Source of the DNA: Streptomyces sp. NBC_00582
Lineage (GTDB): Bacteria; Actinomycetota; Actinomycetes; Streptomycetales; Streptomycetaceae
DNA: 64,000 bases
Assembly: GCF_036345155.1 (NCBI RefSeq)
Contig: NZ_CP107772.1
Location: 4,154,001 to 4,218,000, forward strand
Direction of reading: 5' to 3'
Part shown: piece after piece, positions 52,160 through 60,586 of the stretch
Position numbering within the stretch: position 1 is the first letter of the stretch
Layout of the letters: every line of letters begins with the position of its first letter
Notes under the pieces: model-generated
What the model was told of the DNA's origin: nothing
The model's database searches: none
What the model saw: the letters and a program-made list of their open reading frames with translations, nothing else
Position numbers and translations under genes: made by a program

Positions 52160-53428
52160 GTGTCCGGTACGGAAGCGCTCGCCCGCCTCGCGGAGGAAGC
52201 AGTCGACCACCGCTTCAAGGGCCTCCCGCCGGACGCCGACGGCCTCACCGTCGCCGAACTGACTGCCCAGCGCCGCAACCTCTTCACCGACGGCTTCACG
52301 ACCCCGCTCCTCGCCCTCTCCGCCGAGCGCCTGGAGCACAACCTGCGGCTGATGGAGACGTACGCGGCCCGCCACGGGCTCGCGTTCGCCCCGCACGGCA
52401 AGACGACCATGGCCCCACAGCTCTTCCGGCAACAGCTCGACCACGGAGCCTGGGGCATCACCCTCGCCGTCCCGCACCAGGTCCGGGTGGCCCGGGCGTA
52501 CGGCGTCGGGCGGGTGTTCCTCGCCAACGAGGTCGTGGACCCGGCGGCGCTGCGCTGGCTCTCCGGACAGCTCGACGCCGACCCCGGCTTCCACCTCGTC
52601 TGTTACGTCGACTCCGTGCGCGGGGTCGAGCTGATGGACGCGGCCCTGGCCGGGGCCGCCCGCCCGCTGGACGTCGTCGTGGAACTGGCCGCCGGGGAGG
52701 GCGCCCGGACCGGGGTCCGCACGGAGGCCGAGGGCGCGGCGGTCGCGGACGCGGTGGCCGCCGCGGCGAGCCTCAGGCTGGTGGGCGTCGCCGGGTACGA
52801 GGGGGAGGTCCCGCAGGCCGACCCGGAGCGGGTACGGGCCTGGTTGCGCCGCCTGGTGGCGCTCGCCGTCGGCCTCGACAGGGCGGGGCGGTTCGAGGGG
52901 GTGGCGGAGATCGTCGTCAGCGCGGGCGGCAGCGCCTGGTTCGACACCGTCGCGGAGGTCTTCGAGGAGATCCCCGAGCTGTCCTGCCCCGTGCTGAAGC
53001 TGCTGCGCTCCGGCGCCTACCTCGCGCACGACGACGGCCACTACCGCCGGCTGACCCCCTTCAACCGCGTGCCGGAGGAGGGCTCCCTGGAGCCGGCCAT
53101 GCGGCTGTGGACGCAGGTCGTCTCCCGCCCGTCCGCGTCCCAGGCGTTCGTCAACGGCGGCAAGCGGGACGCCGCCCACGACCTGGACCTGCCGTTCGCC
53201 CAGGTGGTCCGCCGCGACGGCGTGGAACGCCCGGCCACCGGTGTCTCGGTCACCGCCCTGTCCGACCAGCACGCCTGGCTGCGCACGACCGAGGAGGCGG
53301 ACGTCGAGGTCGGCGACTGGGTGGGGCTCGGCCTCTCCCACCCGTGCACCTCCTTCGACAAGTGGCCGCTGATCCCGGTCGCTCAGGCGGACGGCACGGT
53401 CGTCTCCTACATCCGTACGTTCTTCTGA
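52160..53428 (+). CDS. DSD1-like PLP-dependent D-amino acid dehydratase/aldolase
   Basis: 422 residues from GTG behind GGAGG. The N-terminal alanine-racemase-like TIM barrel shows the presumed PLP-Lys in FAPHGKTTMAPQL, and the C-terminal metal-binding part has GLGLSHPCTSFDKWPLIPVA with His-x-Cys that binds zinc in D-serine dehydratase and D-threonine aldolase relatives. It probably converts a D-amino acid to the keto acid (via an enamine) or cleaves a D-beta-hydroxy amino acid. Divergent from the kinase operon, and 28 bp before a D-aminoacylase. Confidence 0.88.
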   Translation: MSGTEALARLAEEAVDHRFKGLPPDADGLTVAELTAQRRNLFTDGFTTPLLALSAERLEHNLRLMETYAARHGLAFAPHGKTTMAPQLFRQQLDHGAWGITLAVPHQVRVARAYGVGRVFLANEVVDPAALRWLSGQLDADPGFHLVCYVDSVRGVELMDAALAGAARPLDVVVELAAGEGARTGVRTEAEGAAVADAVAAAASLRLVGVAGYEGEVPQADPERVRAWLRRLVALAVGLDRAGRFEGVAEIVVSAGGSAWFDTVAEVFEEIPELSCPVLKLLRSGAYLAHDDGHYRRLTPFNRVPEEGSLEPAMRLWTQVVSRPSASQAFVNGGKRDAAHDLDLPFAQVVRRDGVERPATGVSVTALSDQHAWLRTTEEADVEVGDWVGLGLSHPCTSFDKWPLIPVAQADGTVVSYIRTFF

Positions 53429-53456
53429 GCACGTTCTTTCCGAGTGGAGGCCGGCC

Positions 53457-55067
53457 ATGGAAGACCTCGTCATCCGGGACGCCGACGTCGTCGACGGCAG
53501 CGGCGCGGACTCCTACCGCGCGGACGTGGTGATCGACGACGGCAGGATCGCCGCGATCGTCCAGGAGGCCGCGGCGGCGGGCTGTCAGCGGCCGAAGGCG
53601 GTCCGGGAGCTGGACGCGGAGGGGCTGGTCCTCTCACCCGGCTTCATCGACATGCACGCGCACAGCGACCTCGCCCTGCTGCGCGACCCGGACCACAGCG
53701 CCAAGGCCGCGCAGGGGGTGACCCTGGAGGTCCTGGGCCAGGACGGCCTGTCGTACGCCCCGGTCGACGACCGCACCCTCGACGAGGTCCGCCGGGCCAT
53801 CGCCGGCTGGAACGGTCCCGGCGACGACGTCGACGTCGACTGGCGGTCGGTGGGCGAGTACCTGGACCGGCTGGACCGCGGCATCGCGGTGAACGCGGCC
53901 TACCTCGTCCCGCAGGGCACGGTCCGCGCCCTGGCCGTCGGCTGGGAGGACCGCCCGGCCACGCCCCGCGAGCTGGACCGGATGCGGCAGTTGGTGGCGG
54001 AGGGCCTGGAGCAGGGCGCGGTCGGCCTGTCCTCCGGACTGACGTACACCCCCGGGATGTACGCGGAGAACGCCGAACTGACCGAACTGTGCCGGGTGGT
54101 GGCCCGCTACGGCGGCTACTACTGCCCCCACCACCGCAGTTACGGGGCGGGCGCGCTGGAGGCGTACGCGGAGATGCTGAAGCTGGCGAGGGACGCGGAC
54201 TGCGCACTGCACCTCGCCCACGCCACCTTGAACTTCGGTGTGAACGACGGCCGCGCCCCCGAACTGCTGGCCCTTCTCGACGAGGCGCTCGACACGGGCG
54301 CCGACCTCACCCTCGACACCTACCCCTACACGCCCGGCTGCACCACGCTCGTGGCGCTGCTGCCGAGCTGGGCGGGCGAGGGCGGCCCCCGGGAGATCCT
54401 GCGCCGCCTCGCCGACGACACGACCGCCGAGCGGATCCGCCACGACCTGGAGGCGACCGGCGCGGACGGCTGCCACGGCGTGCCGGTGGACTGGGACACC
54501 GTCGAGATCTCCGGGGTGACCGACCCGGCGCTGGGCGACTTCGTCGGCCGTACGATCCGGGAGTCGTCGTCCCTGCGCGGCGAGGCCCCCTGGACGACGG
54601 CCCGCCGGCTGCTGCTGGACGACGGCCTCGGCCCGACGATCCTCCAGCACGTGGGCCACGAGGAGAACGTGCGGGCCATCATGCGCCACCGCGTCCACAC
54701 GGGCGGCTCCGACGGCATCCTCCACGGCGCGAAACCGCACCCGCGCGCCTACGGCACGTTCCCGCACTACCTGGGCCACTACGTCCGGGAGTTGGGCGTC
54801 CTGTCCCTGGAGGAGTGCGTGGCCCATCTCACCGGCCGCCCGGCCGCCCGCCTCCGCCTGCCCGACCGGGGCCTGATCCGCGAGGGCTACCGAGCCGACC
54901 TGGTCCTCTTCGACCCGCGAACAGTGGCGGCGGGATCCACCTACGCCACCCCCCGCACCCTGCCCACCGGCATCCCCCACGTCCTGATCGACGGCCGCTT
55001 CGTCATCGAGAACGGCCGCCGAACGGACACATTGGCAGGCCGAGCGATTAGACGTACGCCCCTGTAG
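53457..55067 (+). CDS. N-acyl-D-amino acid deacylase (amidohydrolase superfamily)
   Basis: 536 residues. Starts with MEDLVIRDADVVDGSG; metal ligands HAHSD in SPGFIDMHAHSDL, and CPHHRSYGAG plus LHLAHATLNFG carry further histidines; TGGSDGILHGAKPHPRAYGT carries the catalytic Asp. C-terminus RADLVLFDPRTVAAGSTY. Removes the acyl group from N-acyl-D-amino acids. Its place after the DSD1-like gene makes a two-step pathway: deacylation, then breakdown of the free D-amino acid, with RidA clearing imine products. Confidence 0.93.
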   Translation: MEDLVIRDADVVDGSGADSYRADVVIDDGRIAAIVQEAAAAGCQRPKAVRELDAEGLVLSPGFIDMHAHSDLALLRDPDHSAKAAQGVTLEVLGQDGLSYAPVDDRTLDEVRRAIAGWNGPGDDVDVDWRSVGEYLDRLDRGIAVNAAYLVPQGTVRALAVGWEDRPATPRELDRMRQLVAEGLEQGAVGLSSGLTYTPGMYAENAELTELCRVVARYGGYYCPHHRSYGAGALEAYAEMLKLARDADCALHLAHATLNFGVNDGRAPELLALLDEALDTGADLTLDTYPYTPGCTTLVALLPSWAGEGGPREILRRLADDTTAERIRHDLEATGADGCHGVPVDWDTVEISGVTDPALGDFVGRTIRESSSLRGEAPWTTARRLLLDDGLGPTILQHVGHEENVRAIMRHRVHTGGSDGILHGAKPHPRAYGTFPHYLGHYVRELGVLSLEECVAHLTGRPAARLRLPDRGLIREGYRADLVLFDPRTVAAGSTYATPRTLPTGIPHVLIDGRFVIENGRRTDTLAGRAIRRTPL

Positions 55068-55161
55068 CCCACCCGCTTTCAGGGGCGCGGGGCTGTGTCG
55101 ACACGCGGCTCCGCCGCGGGTGCGCGACCGGCCCCCACCCACCCGCACCCAGGAACGACGC

Positions 55162-56037
55162 TTACGGCTTGGGCAAGACGCACGCACTCGCACTCAGGTT
55201 GAGCTGGTTCCCCGTAGTGAAGCAGGCCGGAATCTGATAGATCTCCTGCGCGTAGTTGATGCCCTCGCGCACCGTCACCGCACCGCTCTCACTCACCTCG
55301 CACGGGTTGTTCACCGTGCAGCTCTCCCCGTCCTCGTTGCCGGTGTTGTTGACGGCGACGACCTTGCCGGTGGACTGGTCGATCACCGGCGAACCGGAGG
55401 TGCCGCCGATGGTCTGGCAGGCCGAGGTGTAACGGAGGGAGTCCTTCCAGGTCCAGTCGCCCTCCTTCAGGCGGTAGACGAACCCGTCGATGTTGCAGCT
55501 GTAGAGCGTCTTCCAGTAGCCGGAGGCCACGGTGATGGCGGTACCGGCCGTCGGGTGCGTGTTCTGCACGGTCAGCGCGGAGATCCCGTACGAGTTCTTG
55601 ATCGTCGCGTAGGTGCTGGTGAGCTGGTAGATCGACACGTCCGTGTCGGTCATCGTCGCGTAGGCGAGCTTGCTGGCCCGCAGGGTCGCGACCCGGGTGC
55701 CGGAGGAGTTGAGCAGCCCGAAGGTCCGCGTGGAGGTCTGGTTGGTGAGGACCTCACCCGGGTCCAGGAACCCGGACGTCAGGCAGTGGCCGTTGGAGAG
55801 CACCAGCGCGGGGTCGGTGTCCAGGGAGTTGGGGAAGCGGATGACCGATCCCGAACAGTTGCTGAGCGCGACGGTCCCGGCGAGGGTGACGGCCTGCAGC
55901 GTGGGCGCGGCGGCCCGGGTCTCCGTCTGGGCCGCGGCCTTGGTGTCCGCCTTGGCGGCGGGTGCCGCGACGGCCGGTGCCGCTCCGATCCCGGCGATGG
56001 CCAGGGCGGTGAGCGCGGCGACGAGAGGCTTTCTCAT
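55162..56037 (-). CDS. Secreted trypsin-like serine protease (S1 family)
   Basis: 291 residues with a signal peptide (about 1-25, ending APAVAAPA) and an Ala-rich propeptide. The triad is visible: His in VLSNGHCLTSGFLDPGEV, Asp in MTDTDVSIYQLTSTYATI and Ser in SACQTIGGTSGSPVIDQS. Cysteine pairs (CSGS/HC, CNIDG/C, CTVNNPC) suggest disulfides. Probably an extracellular protease used in nutrition or development. It stands alone; its promoter lies upstream of 56037. Confidence 0.92.
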   Translation of the reverse strand: MRKPLVAALTALAIAGIGAAPAVAAPAAKADTKAAAQTETRAAAPTLQAVTLAGTVALSNCSGSVIRFPNSLDTDPALVLSNGHCLTSGFLDPGEVLTNQTSTRTFGLLNSSGTRVATLRASKLAYATMTDTDVSIYQLTSTYATIKNSYGISALTVQNTHPTAGTAITVASGYWKTLYSCNIDGFVYRLKEGDWTWKDSLRYTSACQTIGGTSGSPVIDQSTGKVVAVNNTGNEDGESCTVNNPCEVSESGAVTVREGINYAQEIYQIPACFTTGNQLNLSASACVLPKP

Positions 56038-56170
56038 GTGGGGGTCCCCTCTTACGACGAGGCGACCGGAGATCTTCCGGCCGCCCGCTGTTTTGTCATG
56101 TGCATTCTTAGTACGGATGCACGGAGGGGCAAGCGGTCTTTTCCGGACGGGAGTTGGCGCGATCCAGCGC

Positions 56171-56220
56171 TTTACAGAAACGGAACACGGTTCCGTATAT
56201 TAAACGGGACAGCGTTCCGC
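56171..56220 (+). promoter_or_regulatory. Promoter with two similar operators before the hydrolase gene
   Basis: ACGGAAC-ACG-GTTCCGT (56180-56196) is a perfect 17-bp palindrome, and ACGGGAC-AGC-GTTCCGC (56204-56220) is its degenerate copy. A TTTACA -35 (56171-56176) and TATATT -10 (56196-56201) bracket the first site. This layout suits a TetR- or MarR-type repressor. No regulator gene is adjacent. Confidence 0.7.
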
Positions 56221-56238
56221 TTCTGGAGGCATCTCACC

Positions 56239-57183
56239 ATGAGCACATCGCCCCACCCCGCGCCCACGCCGGTCCTCTCGGTCGGCCCGGTGACCCTGTC
56301 CACCCCGGACCGGCCCGTGGATCTGCATCTGCGCGTCTCGGCACCCATGACCGGGGACGATCTCCCGGTCGTCCTCCTCTCGCACGGCCAGGGCCACTCG
56401 AACCACCTCTCCTCGCTGAACGGCTACGCCCCGCTGGTCCACCACTGGGCGGCGCGCGGCTTCGCGGTGATCCAGCCCACGCACCTCAGCTCCCGGACCC
56501 TGACCCTGGCCCCCGACACCCCCGGCGCGCCTCTGTTCTGGCGTTCACGGGCCGAGGACATGAGCCTGATCCTCGACCGGTTCGACGAGATCGAGGCCGC
56601 CGTACCGCAGCTCGCGGGGCGCCTGGACCGGGAGAAGATCGCCGTGGCCGGGCACTCGATGGGCGGGCACACCGCGAGCCTGCTGCTGGGCGCCCGACTC
56701 ACCGACCCGGACGACGGGACGGAGGTGGACCTGACCGAGCCCCGCGTCAGCGCGGGCGTCCTGCTGGCGTCGGTCGGCCGGGGCGGCGACGCCCTCACCC
56801 CGTTCGTGCAGGAGAACTGGCCCTTCTTCCTGACCACCGACTTCTCGAAGATGACGACGCCGACGCTGGTGGTCGCCGGCGACCGGGACGACTCCGCGCA
56901 TCTGACGGTCACGGGCCCGGTCTGGCACGCCGACCCGTACACGCTCTCCCCCGGCCGCAAGTCCCTGCTCACCCTGGTCGGCGGGGAGCACGGCCTCGGC
57001 GGGGTCTCCGGCTACGACGTCGCCGAGACCACGGACGAGAGCCCCGAGCGGGTGGCCCTGGTCTCCGAGCTCACCTCGGCCTATCTCCGCAGCGAGCTGT
57101 ACCCGGGAGACCCGGCCTGGCGAACGGCGTGCGAGACCCTGGCGGCCACCCAGGAACCACTCGCCCGCGTGGAATCGAAGTAG
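56239..57183 (+). CDS. Alpha/beta-hydrolase (chlorophyllase-like/PET-hydrolase-like)
   Basis: 314 residues from the ATG after GGAGGC. The fold is shown by PVVLLSHGQGHSNHLSSLNG (oxyanion region), the nucleophile elbow EKIAVAGHSMGGHTASLLLG with Ser, VVAGDRDDSAH carrying the acid, and the His in GGEHGLGGVSGYD. No signal peptide; cytosolic. Substrate is unknown. Tight operator control suggests a detoxifying or inducible esterase. Confidence 0.88.
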   Translation: MSTSPHPAPTPVLSVGPVTLSTPDRPVDLHLRVSAPMTGDDLPVVLLSHGQGHSNHLSSLNGYAPLVHHWAARGFAVIQPTHLSSRTLTLAPDTPGAPLFWRSRAEDMSLILDRFDEIEAAVPQLAGRLDREKIAVAGHSMGGHTASLLLGARLTDPDDGTEVDLTEPRVSAGVLLASVGRGGDALTPFVQENWPFFLTTDFSKMTTPTLVVAGDRDDSAHLTVTGPVWHADPYTLSPGRKSLLTLVGGEHGLGGVSGYDVAETTDESPERVALVSELTSAYLRSELYPGDPAWRTACETLAATQEPLARVESK

Positions 57184-57283
57184 GCGCGAAGCGCCCTACG
57201 GGGGCGCGGGGAACTGCGCGACCGGCCCCATCGGCGCCGCGGACAACCGACGGCCCGGCGCGCCGGCGCTTCCGGCAGAGCCC

Positions 57284-57931
57284 TCAGTGGGGCTTGCCGC
57301 CCCCCTTCCCGTGCCCCCGCCCGGGGTTCTGCGTGCCGCCGGGCGTGCTCCAGGACGGTGAGGCGGTGACGGATGGCGCGACGGTCGTCGCCGGGCCCCC
57401 GGGAGTTCCGGCCGAGGCGGTGACGGAGGGCGCCGAGGACGTCGTGGACCCGGACGACGGGGTCGTAGGCACTCCGGACGCGGCGGACTCACCCGTCGAG
57501 GACGGCGTGCCGCTCGGGGATCCCGAAGGGCTCACCGTGCCGTCGTGCGCCGAGCGGGTGTTCCCGCGCTTGTCCTGCCGGCCGTCCGCCGGGGAGCCCG
57601 AGGTGAAGGACAGGCCCGCCACCAGCGCGGCCAGCGACACCGCGCCCACCGCCCCCGCCGCGACCGCGAACCGGCGCGAGCGGCCGCCGCCCGTGCGGCG
57701 CGCGGCGCGGCGGCGGTCCGCCCGGCCGCCCGCCACCGGCTCCCCCGCGAGGCGGGGCGGCCCGGCCGCGGGGACGCGGGGCAGTCGCTGGGTCTCGTCG
57801 TACGCGTTCTGCCACCCGTGCGCGGCCGCCGGGTCGGCGTACTGCTCATACGACGACGGGTCGGGCTCCGCGTCCGGGTGGTACACGATCGGCCGCACCG
57901 AAGGGGCGCCGCTCTCACCTGGCCTGGACAT
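57284..57931 (-). CDS. Membrane protein with proline-rich cytosolic part and Ser/Thr-rich extracellular tail
   Basis: 215 residues from the ATG at 57931. N-terminal cytosolic region (RPIVYHPDAEPDPSSYEQYA) and basic Arg-rich patch, one TM helix (FAVAAGAVGAVSLAALVAGL, about 90-110), then a tail of Ser/Thr/Pro/Gly ending GRGHGKGGGKPH. No enzyme domain. The TAGAAT -10-like box 8 bp upstream and absence of SD suggest a leaderless mRNA. Unknown function; its type often anchors or senses at the wall. Confidence 0.75.
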   Translation of the reverse strand: MSRPGESGAPSVRPIVYHPDAEPDPSSYEQYADPAAAHGWQNAYDETQRLPRVPAAGPPRLAGEPVAGGRADRRRAARRTGGGRSRRFAVAAGAVGAVSLAALVAGLSFTSGSPADGRQDKRGNTRSAHDGTVSPSGSPSGTPSSTGESAASGVPTTPSSGSTTSSAPSVTASAGTPGGPATTVAPSVTASPSWSTPGGTQNPGRGHGKGGGKPH

Positions 57932-58055
57932 GGCCGCGCATTCTAGATACCGGCGCGCCCGCGGGACAGTGACCGGCGATAACAGACCAAAACACCCGTC
58001 TCGCGTGGTGGAAAACACGCCCCACGGGGCGTTACCGGGCCGTAAGCTCCCTGAC

Positions 58056-59267
58056 ATGCAGGTGATCCAGTCGACGAAGCTCGCCAACGTCTGTTACGAG
58101 ATCCGGGGCCCGGTTCTCGAGGAGGCGATGCGCCTGGAGGCGGCAGGGCACCGCATCCTCAAGCTCAACACCGGCAACCCGGCCGCCTTCGGCTTCGAGG
58201 CCCCGCCGGAGATCCTGGAGGACGTCCTCCGCAACGTCTCCACGGCGCACGGCTACGGCGACGCCAAGGGTCTGCTCGCGGCCCGCCGGGCGGTCGTCAT
58301 GCACAACCAGACCCTCGGCATCGAGACGGACGTCGAGCACGTCTTCGTCGGCAACGGCGTCTCCGAGCTGATCGTGATGGCGATGCAGGGCCTGCTGGAC
58401 GACGGCGACGAGGTGCTCGTCCCCTCGCCCGACTATCCGCTGTGGACCGCCGCCGTGTCGCTGTCCGGCGGTACGGCCGTGCACTACCGGTGCGACGAGC
58501 AGTCGGACTGGATGCCGGACCTCGCCGACGTCGAGCGCAAGGTCACCGACCGCACCAAGGCGATCGTCATCATCAACCCCAACAACCCGACGGGCGCGGT
58601 GTACGACGAGGCGATGGTCCGGGGGCTCACCGACATCGCGCGGCGCCACAACCTGCTCGTCTGCTCCGACGAGATCTACGACAAGATCCTGTACGACGGC
58701 GCCACCCACACCCCGACCGCCGCCGTGGCCCCGGATCTGCTGACGCTCACCTTCAACGGGATGTCGAAGGCCTACCGGGTGGCCGGCTACCGGGTCGGCT
58801 GGATGTCGATCTCGGGCCCGCGCGCCCACGCCGACTCCTACATCGAGGGTCTGACGATCCTGGCGAACATGCGGCTGTGCGCGAACATGCCGGGCCAGCA
58901 CGGCGTGGTGGCCGCGCTCAGCGGACGGCAGTCCATCAACGACCTGGTGCTGCCGGGCGGGCGGCTCAAGGAGCAGATGGACACGGCGTACGAGCTGCTG
59001 ACGCAGATCCCGGGCGTGACGTGTGTACGGCCGAAGGGCGCGCTGTACCTCTTCCCGCGTCTGGACCCCACCGTCTTCAAGATCAAGGACGACCGGCAGA
59101 TGGTCCTGGACCTGCTGCGCCAGGAGAAGATCATGGTCGTCCAGGGCACCGGCTTCAACTGGCCCGAGCCGGACCACTTCCGGGTGGTGACCCTGCCGAC
59201 GGCGACGGACCTGAGGGACGCGGTGGGCCGGATCGCGCGCTTCCTGGACGGCTACGGCCAGCCCTGA
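58056..59267 (+). CDS. Class I aminotransferase (AlaA-like, alanine/glutamate-pyruvate type)
   Basis: 403 residues. The PLP-enzyme motifs are clear: GVSELIVMAMQGLLDDGDEV, INPNNPTGAVYDEAMVRG, VCSDEIYDKI and the Schiff-base Lys in FNGMSKAYRVAGYRVGW. The start MQVIQSTKLANVCYEIRGPV is conserved in the AlaA family, which makes alanine from pyruvate with glutamate. TAAGCT lies 7 bp before the ATG, with no SD, so it is likely leaderless. Confidence 0.95.
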   Translation: MQVIQSTKLANVCYEIRGPVLEEAMRLEAAGHRILKLNTGNPAAFGFEAPPEILEDVLRNVSTAHGYGDAKGLLAARRAVVMHNQTLGIETDVEHVFVGNGVSELIVMAMQGLLDDGDEVLVPSPDYPLWTAAVSLSGGTAVHYRCDEQSDWMPDLADVERKVTDRTKAIVIINPNNPTGAVYDEAMVRGLTDIARRHNLLVCSDEIYDKILYDGATHTPTAAVAPDLLTLTFNGMSKAYRVAGYRVGWMSISGPRAHADSYIEGLTILANMRLCANMPGQHGVVAALSGRQSINDLVLPGGRLKEQMDTAYELLTQIPGVTCVRPKGALYLFPRLDPTVFKIKDDRQMVLDLLRQEKIMVVQGTGFNWPEPDHFRVVTLPTATDLRDAVGRIARFLDGYGQP

Positions 59268-59323
59268 CCACGGGGGGCTCACCCTCTGTAGAGGCTGTGG
59301 CCCTGTTCTGTGAACGTCTCAAC

Positions 59324-59340
59324 TTTAGACGAAATCTAAG
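59324..59340. promoter_or_regulatory. Inverted repeat before the hairpin-led gene
   Basis: TTAGA-CGAAA-TCTAA is a short inverted repeat, A+T-rich against the background, just 4 bp before the leader hairpin; it may be an operator (MarR-like half-sites) overlapping the promoter. Confidence 0.4.
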
Positions 59341-59342
59341 CT

Positions 59343-59378
59343 AGGATGGCTTCCTGTCAGAGCACAGGAGGCCATCCT
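59343..59378 (+). promoter_or_regulatory. Leader hairpin sequestering the Shine-Dalgarno sequence
   Basis: AGGATGGCTTCCTGT pairs with ACAGGAGGCCATCCT (15 pairs with a single G-U wobble) around a 6-nt loop CAGAGC. The SD AGGAGG (59366-59371) is inside the 3' arm and the ATG follows one base after the stem. Translation would therefore need the helix to open, as in RNA thermometers or protein/ligand-responsive leaders. Confidence 0.8.
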
Positions 59379-59379
59379 C

Positions 59380-59805
59380 ATGTACGAGCCGATCCGCACC
59401 AAGTCGGTCCACAGCACGATGGCCGGCACGCCCTCCGACTTCCCCCACCGCTCCCGCGAGGAGGAGCTGGACATCCAGCTCGCCGGTCATCTCTCGGCCC
59501 TGCTCGCCGTCACCGACGAACTGCGCGGACCGGCGCCGTCCGCCGACCTCGACGGCGCGGCCACCCGGCTCGCCCAGCAGGTGGCCCGGCTGCGGGGAGG
59601 ACGGACGCCGGCCCGCGCGGCGACCTCCGCCGTCCGCGAGTCCCGTCTCGCGGCCCTGCACCAGCGGGCGCACTCCCTAGCGGGTCGCGCCCTGGTCGTC
59701 GCCGCGTCCCGCGCGGACACCAAGGCGGCGATCCTGGCGGCGGAGCGCATGGAAGCCCATGCCGCCGCGCTGGCGGAGCAGCAGGAGCTGAGCACCGCCG
59801 GCTGA
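59380..59805 (+). CDS. Small helical protein of unknown function with hairpin-controlled start
   Basis: 141 residues, nearly all alpha helix: EEELDIQLAGHLSALLAVTD, AATRLAQQVARLRG, LHQRAHSLAGRALVVAASRA and AAILAAERMEAHAAALAEQQ. Ala-rich amphipathic coiled coils suggest oligomerisation; there is no TM or signal peptide. I do not recognise a named family. Regulated at two levels: the inverted repeat at 59324 and the SD-sequestering hairpin. Ends at the intrinsic terminator at 59829-59877. Confidence 0.78.
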   Translation: MYEPIRTKSVHSTMAGTPSDFPHRSREEELDIQLAGHLSALLAVTDELRGPAPSADLDGAATRLAQQVARLRGGRTPARAATSAVRESRLAALHQRAHSLAGRALVVAASRADTKAAILAAERMEAHAAALAEQQELSTAG

Positions 59806-59828
59806 CCCCTCGGGGTCCCCCCTACGGC

Positions 59829-59877
59829 CCCGGTCCGCGTGCACCCGCAGCGACGCGCGGACCGGGCGCCATTTTTT
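59829..59877 (+). terminator. Intrinsic terminator with T6 tail
   Basis: An 11-bp stem CCCGGTCCGCG with its complement around a 16-nt loop, followed by six T (59872-59877). It is a strong factor-independent terminator for the small helical gene and separates it from the TPR gene. Confidence 0.8.
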
Positions 59878-59962
59878 CCGCCCGACTGCATTCGGGTGGA
59901 CCCTGTGCCCCGAGGGCCCGCGCACACCTGTGCCACCAGTACAGCCTCGTAACGTCGATGCG

Positions 59963-60586
59963 GTGAAACGCAGGCAATTGTTGGTGGTGCTCTCCGGTGC
60001 GGCTGCAGTTGCCACCGGACTGATGTCGTGGTCGGTCGTGGCCTGGGCTGCGGCGACCTCGAACACCGAGGCGCGGGCCTCTTCGAAGCAGACTCCCCCG
60101 AGTGCCGATGCCCTGCTGCAGGCCGGGATCGCGGCGCAGCAGAAGGGCGATCCCCAGGGCGCCTCCCGGTTCTACGGGGTGGTCCTGAGCCTCGACCCGC
60201 AGAACAAGGTCGCCTGGTACAACCTGGGCGTCATCGCCCATCAGGACGGCCGGGCCGCCGAAGCCCGCAGGGCGTACGACAAAGCCCTGAAGATCGATCC
60301 GGCGTTCTCCTCGGCCCTCTACAACGAGGCGCTCCTGCTGGAGTCGACCGATCCCGACCGGGCGATGGGACTTCTGGAACGCGCCGTCGGCGCCGACCCC
60401 CGGGCGGCCACGGCCCATCTGCATCTCGGGGACCTCTGGGCGCGCAGAAGACGGGACCGGGAAGCCGCCGAGGAATTCCGCAGCGCGGTGGCGACCGATC
60501 CCTCGCTCCTCTCCCAGGTGCCGGAAGCCTTCCGGGATTCCCTGAGCCCGTCCCCCGCACCGAGCCCGGCAGGGAGCCCCCGATGA
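59963..60586 (+). CDS. TPR-repeat protein with N-terminal membrane anchor
   Basis: 207 residues from the GTG at 59963; TAACGT 7 bp upstream and absence of SD suggest a leaderless mRNA. A basic start and TM/signal segment (LLVVLSGAAAVATGLMSWSV) are followed by three to four TPR units (SADALLQAGIAAQQKGDPQG, AWYNLGVIAHQDGRAAEARR, ALYNEALLLESTDPDRAMGL). The stop overlaps the next gene's ATG (ATGA), so it probably assists the membrane glycosyltransferase. Confidence 0.85.
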   Translation: MKRRQLLVVLSGAAAVATGLMSWSVVAWAAATSNTEARASSKQTPPSADALLQAGIAAQQKGDPQGASRFYGVVLSLDPQNKVAWYNLGVIAHQDGRAAEARRAYDKALKIDPAFSSALYNEALLLESTDPDRAMGLLERAVGADPRAATAHLHLGDLWARRRRDREAAEEFRSAVATDPSLLSQVPEAFRDSLSPSPAPSPAGSPR

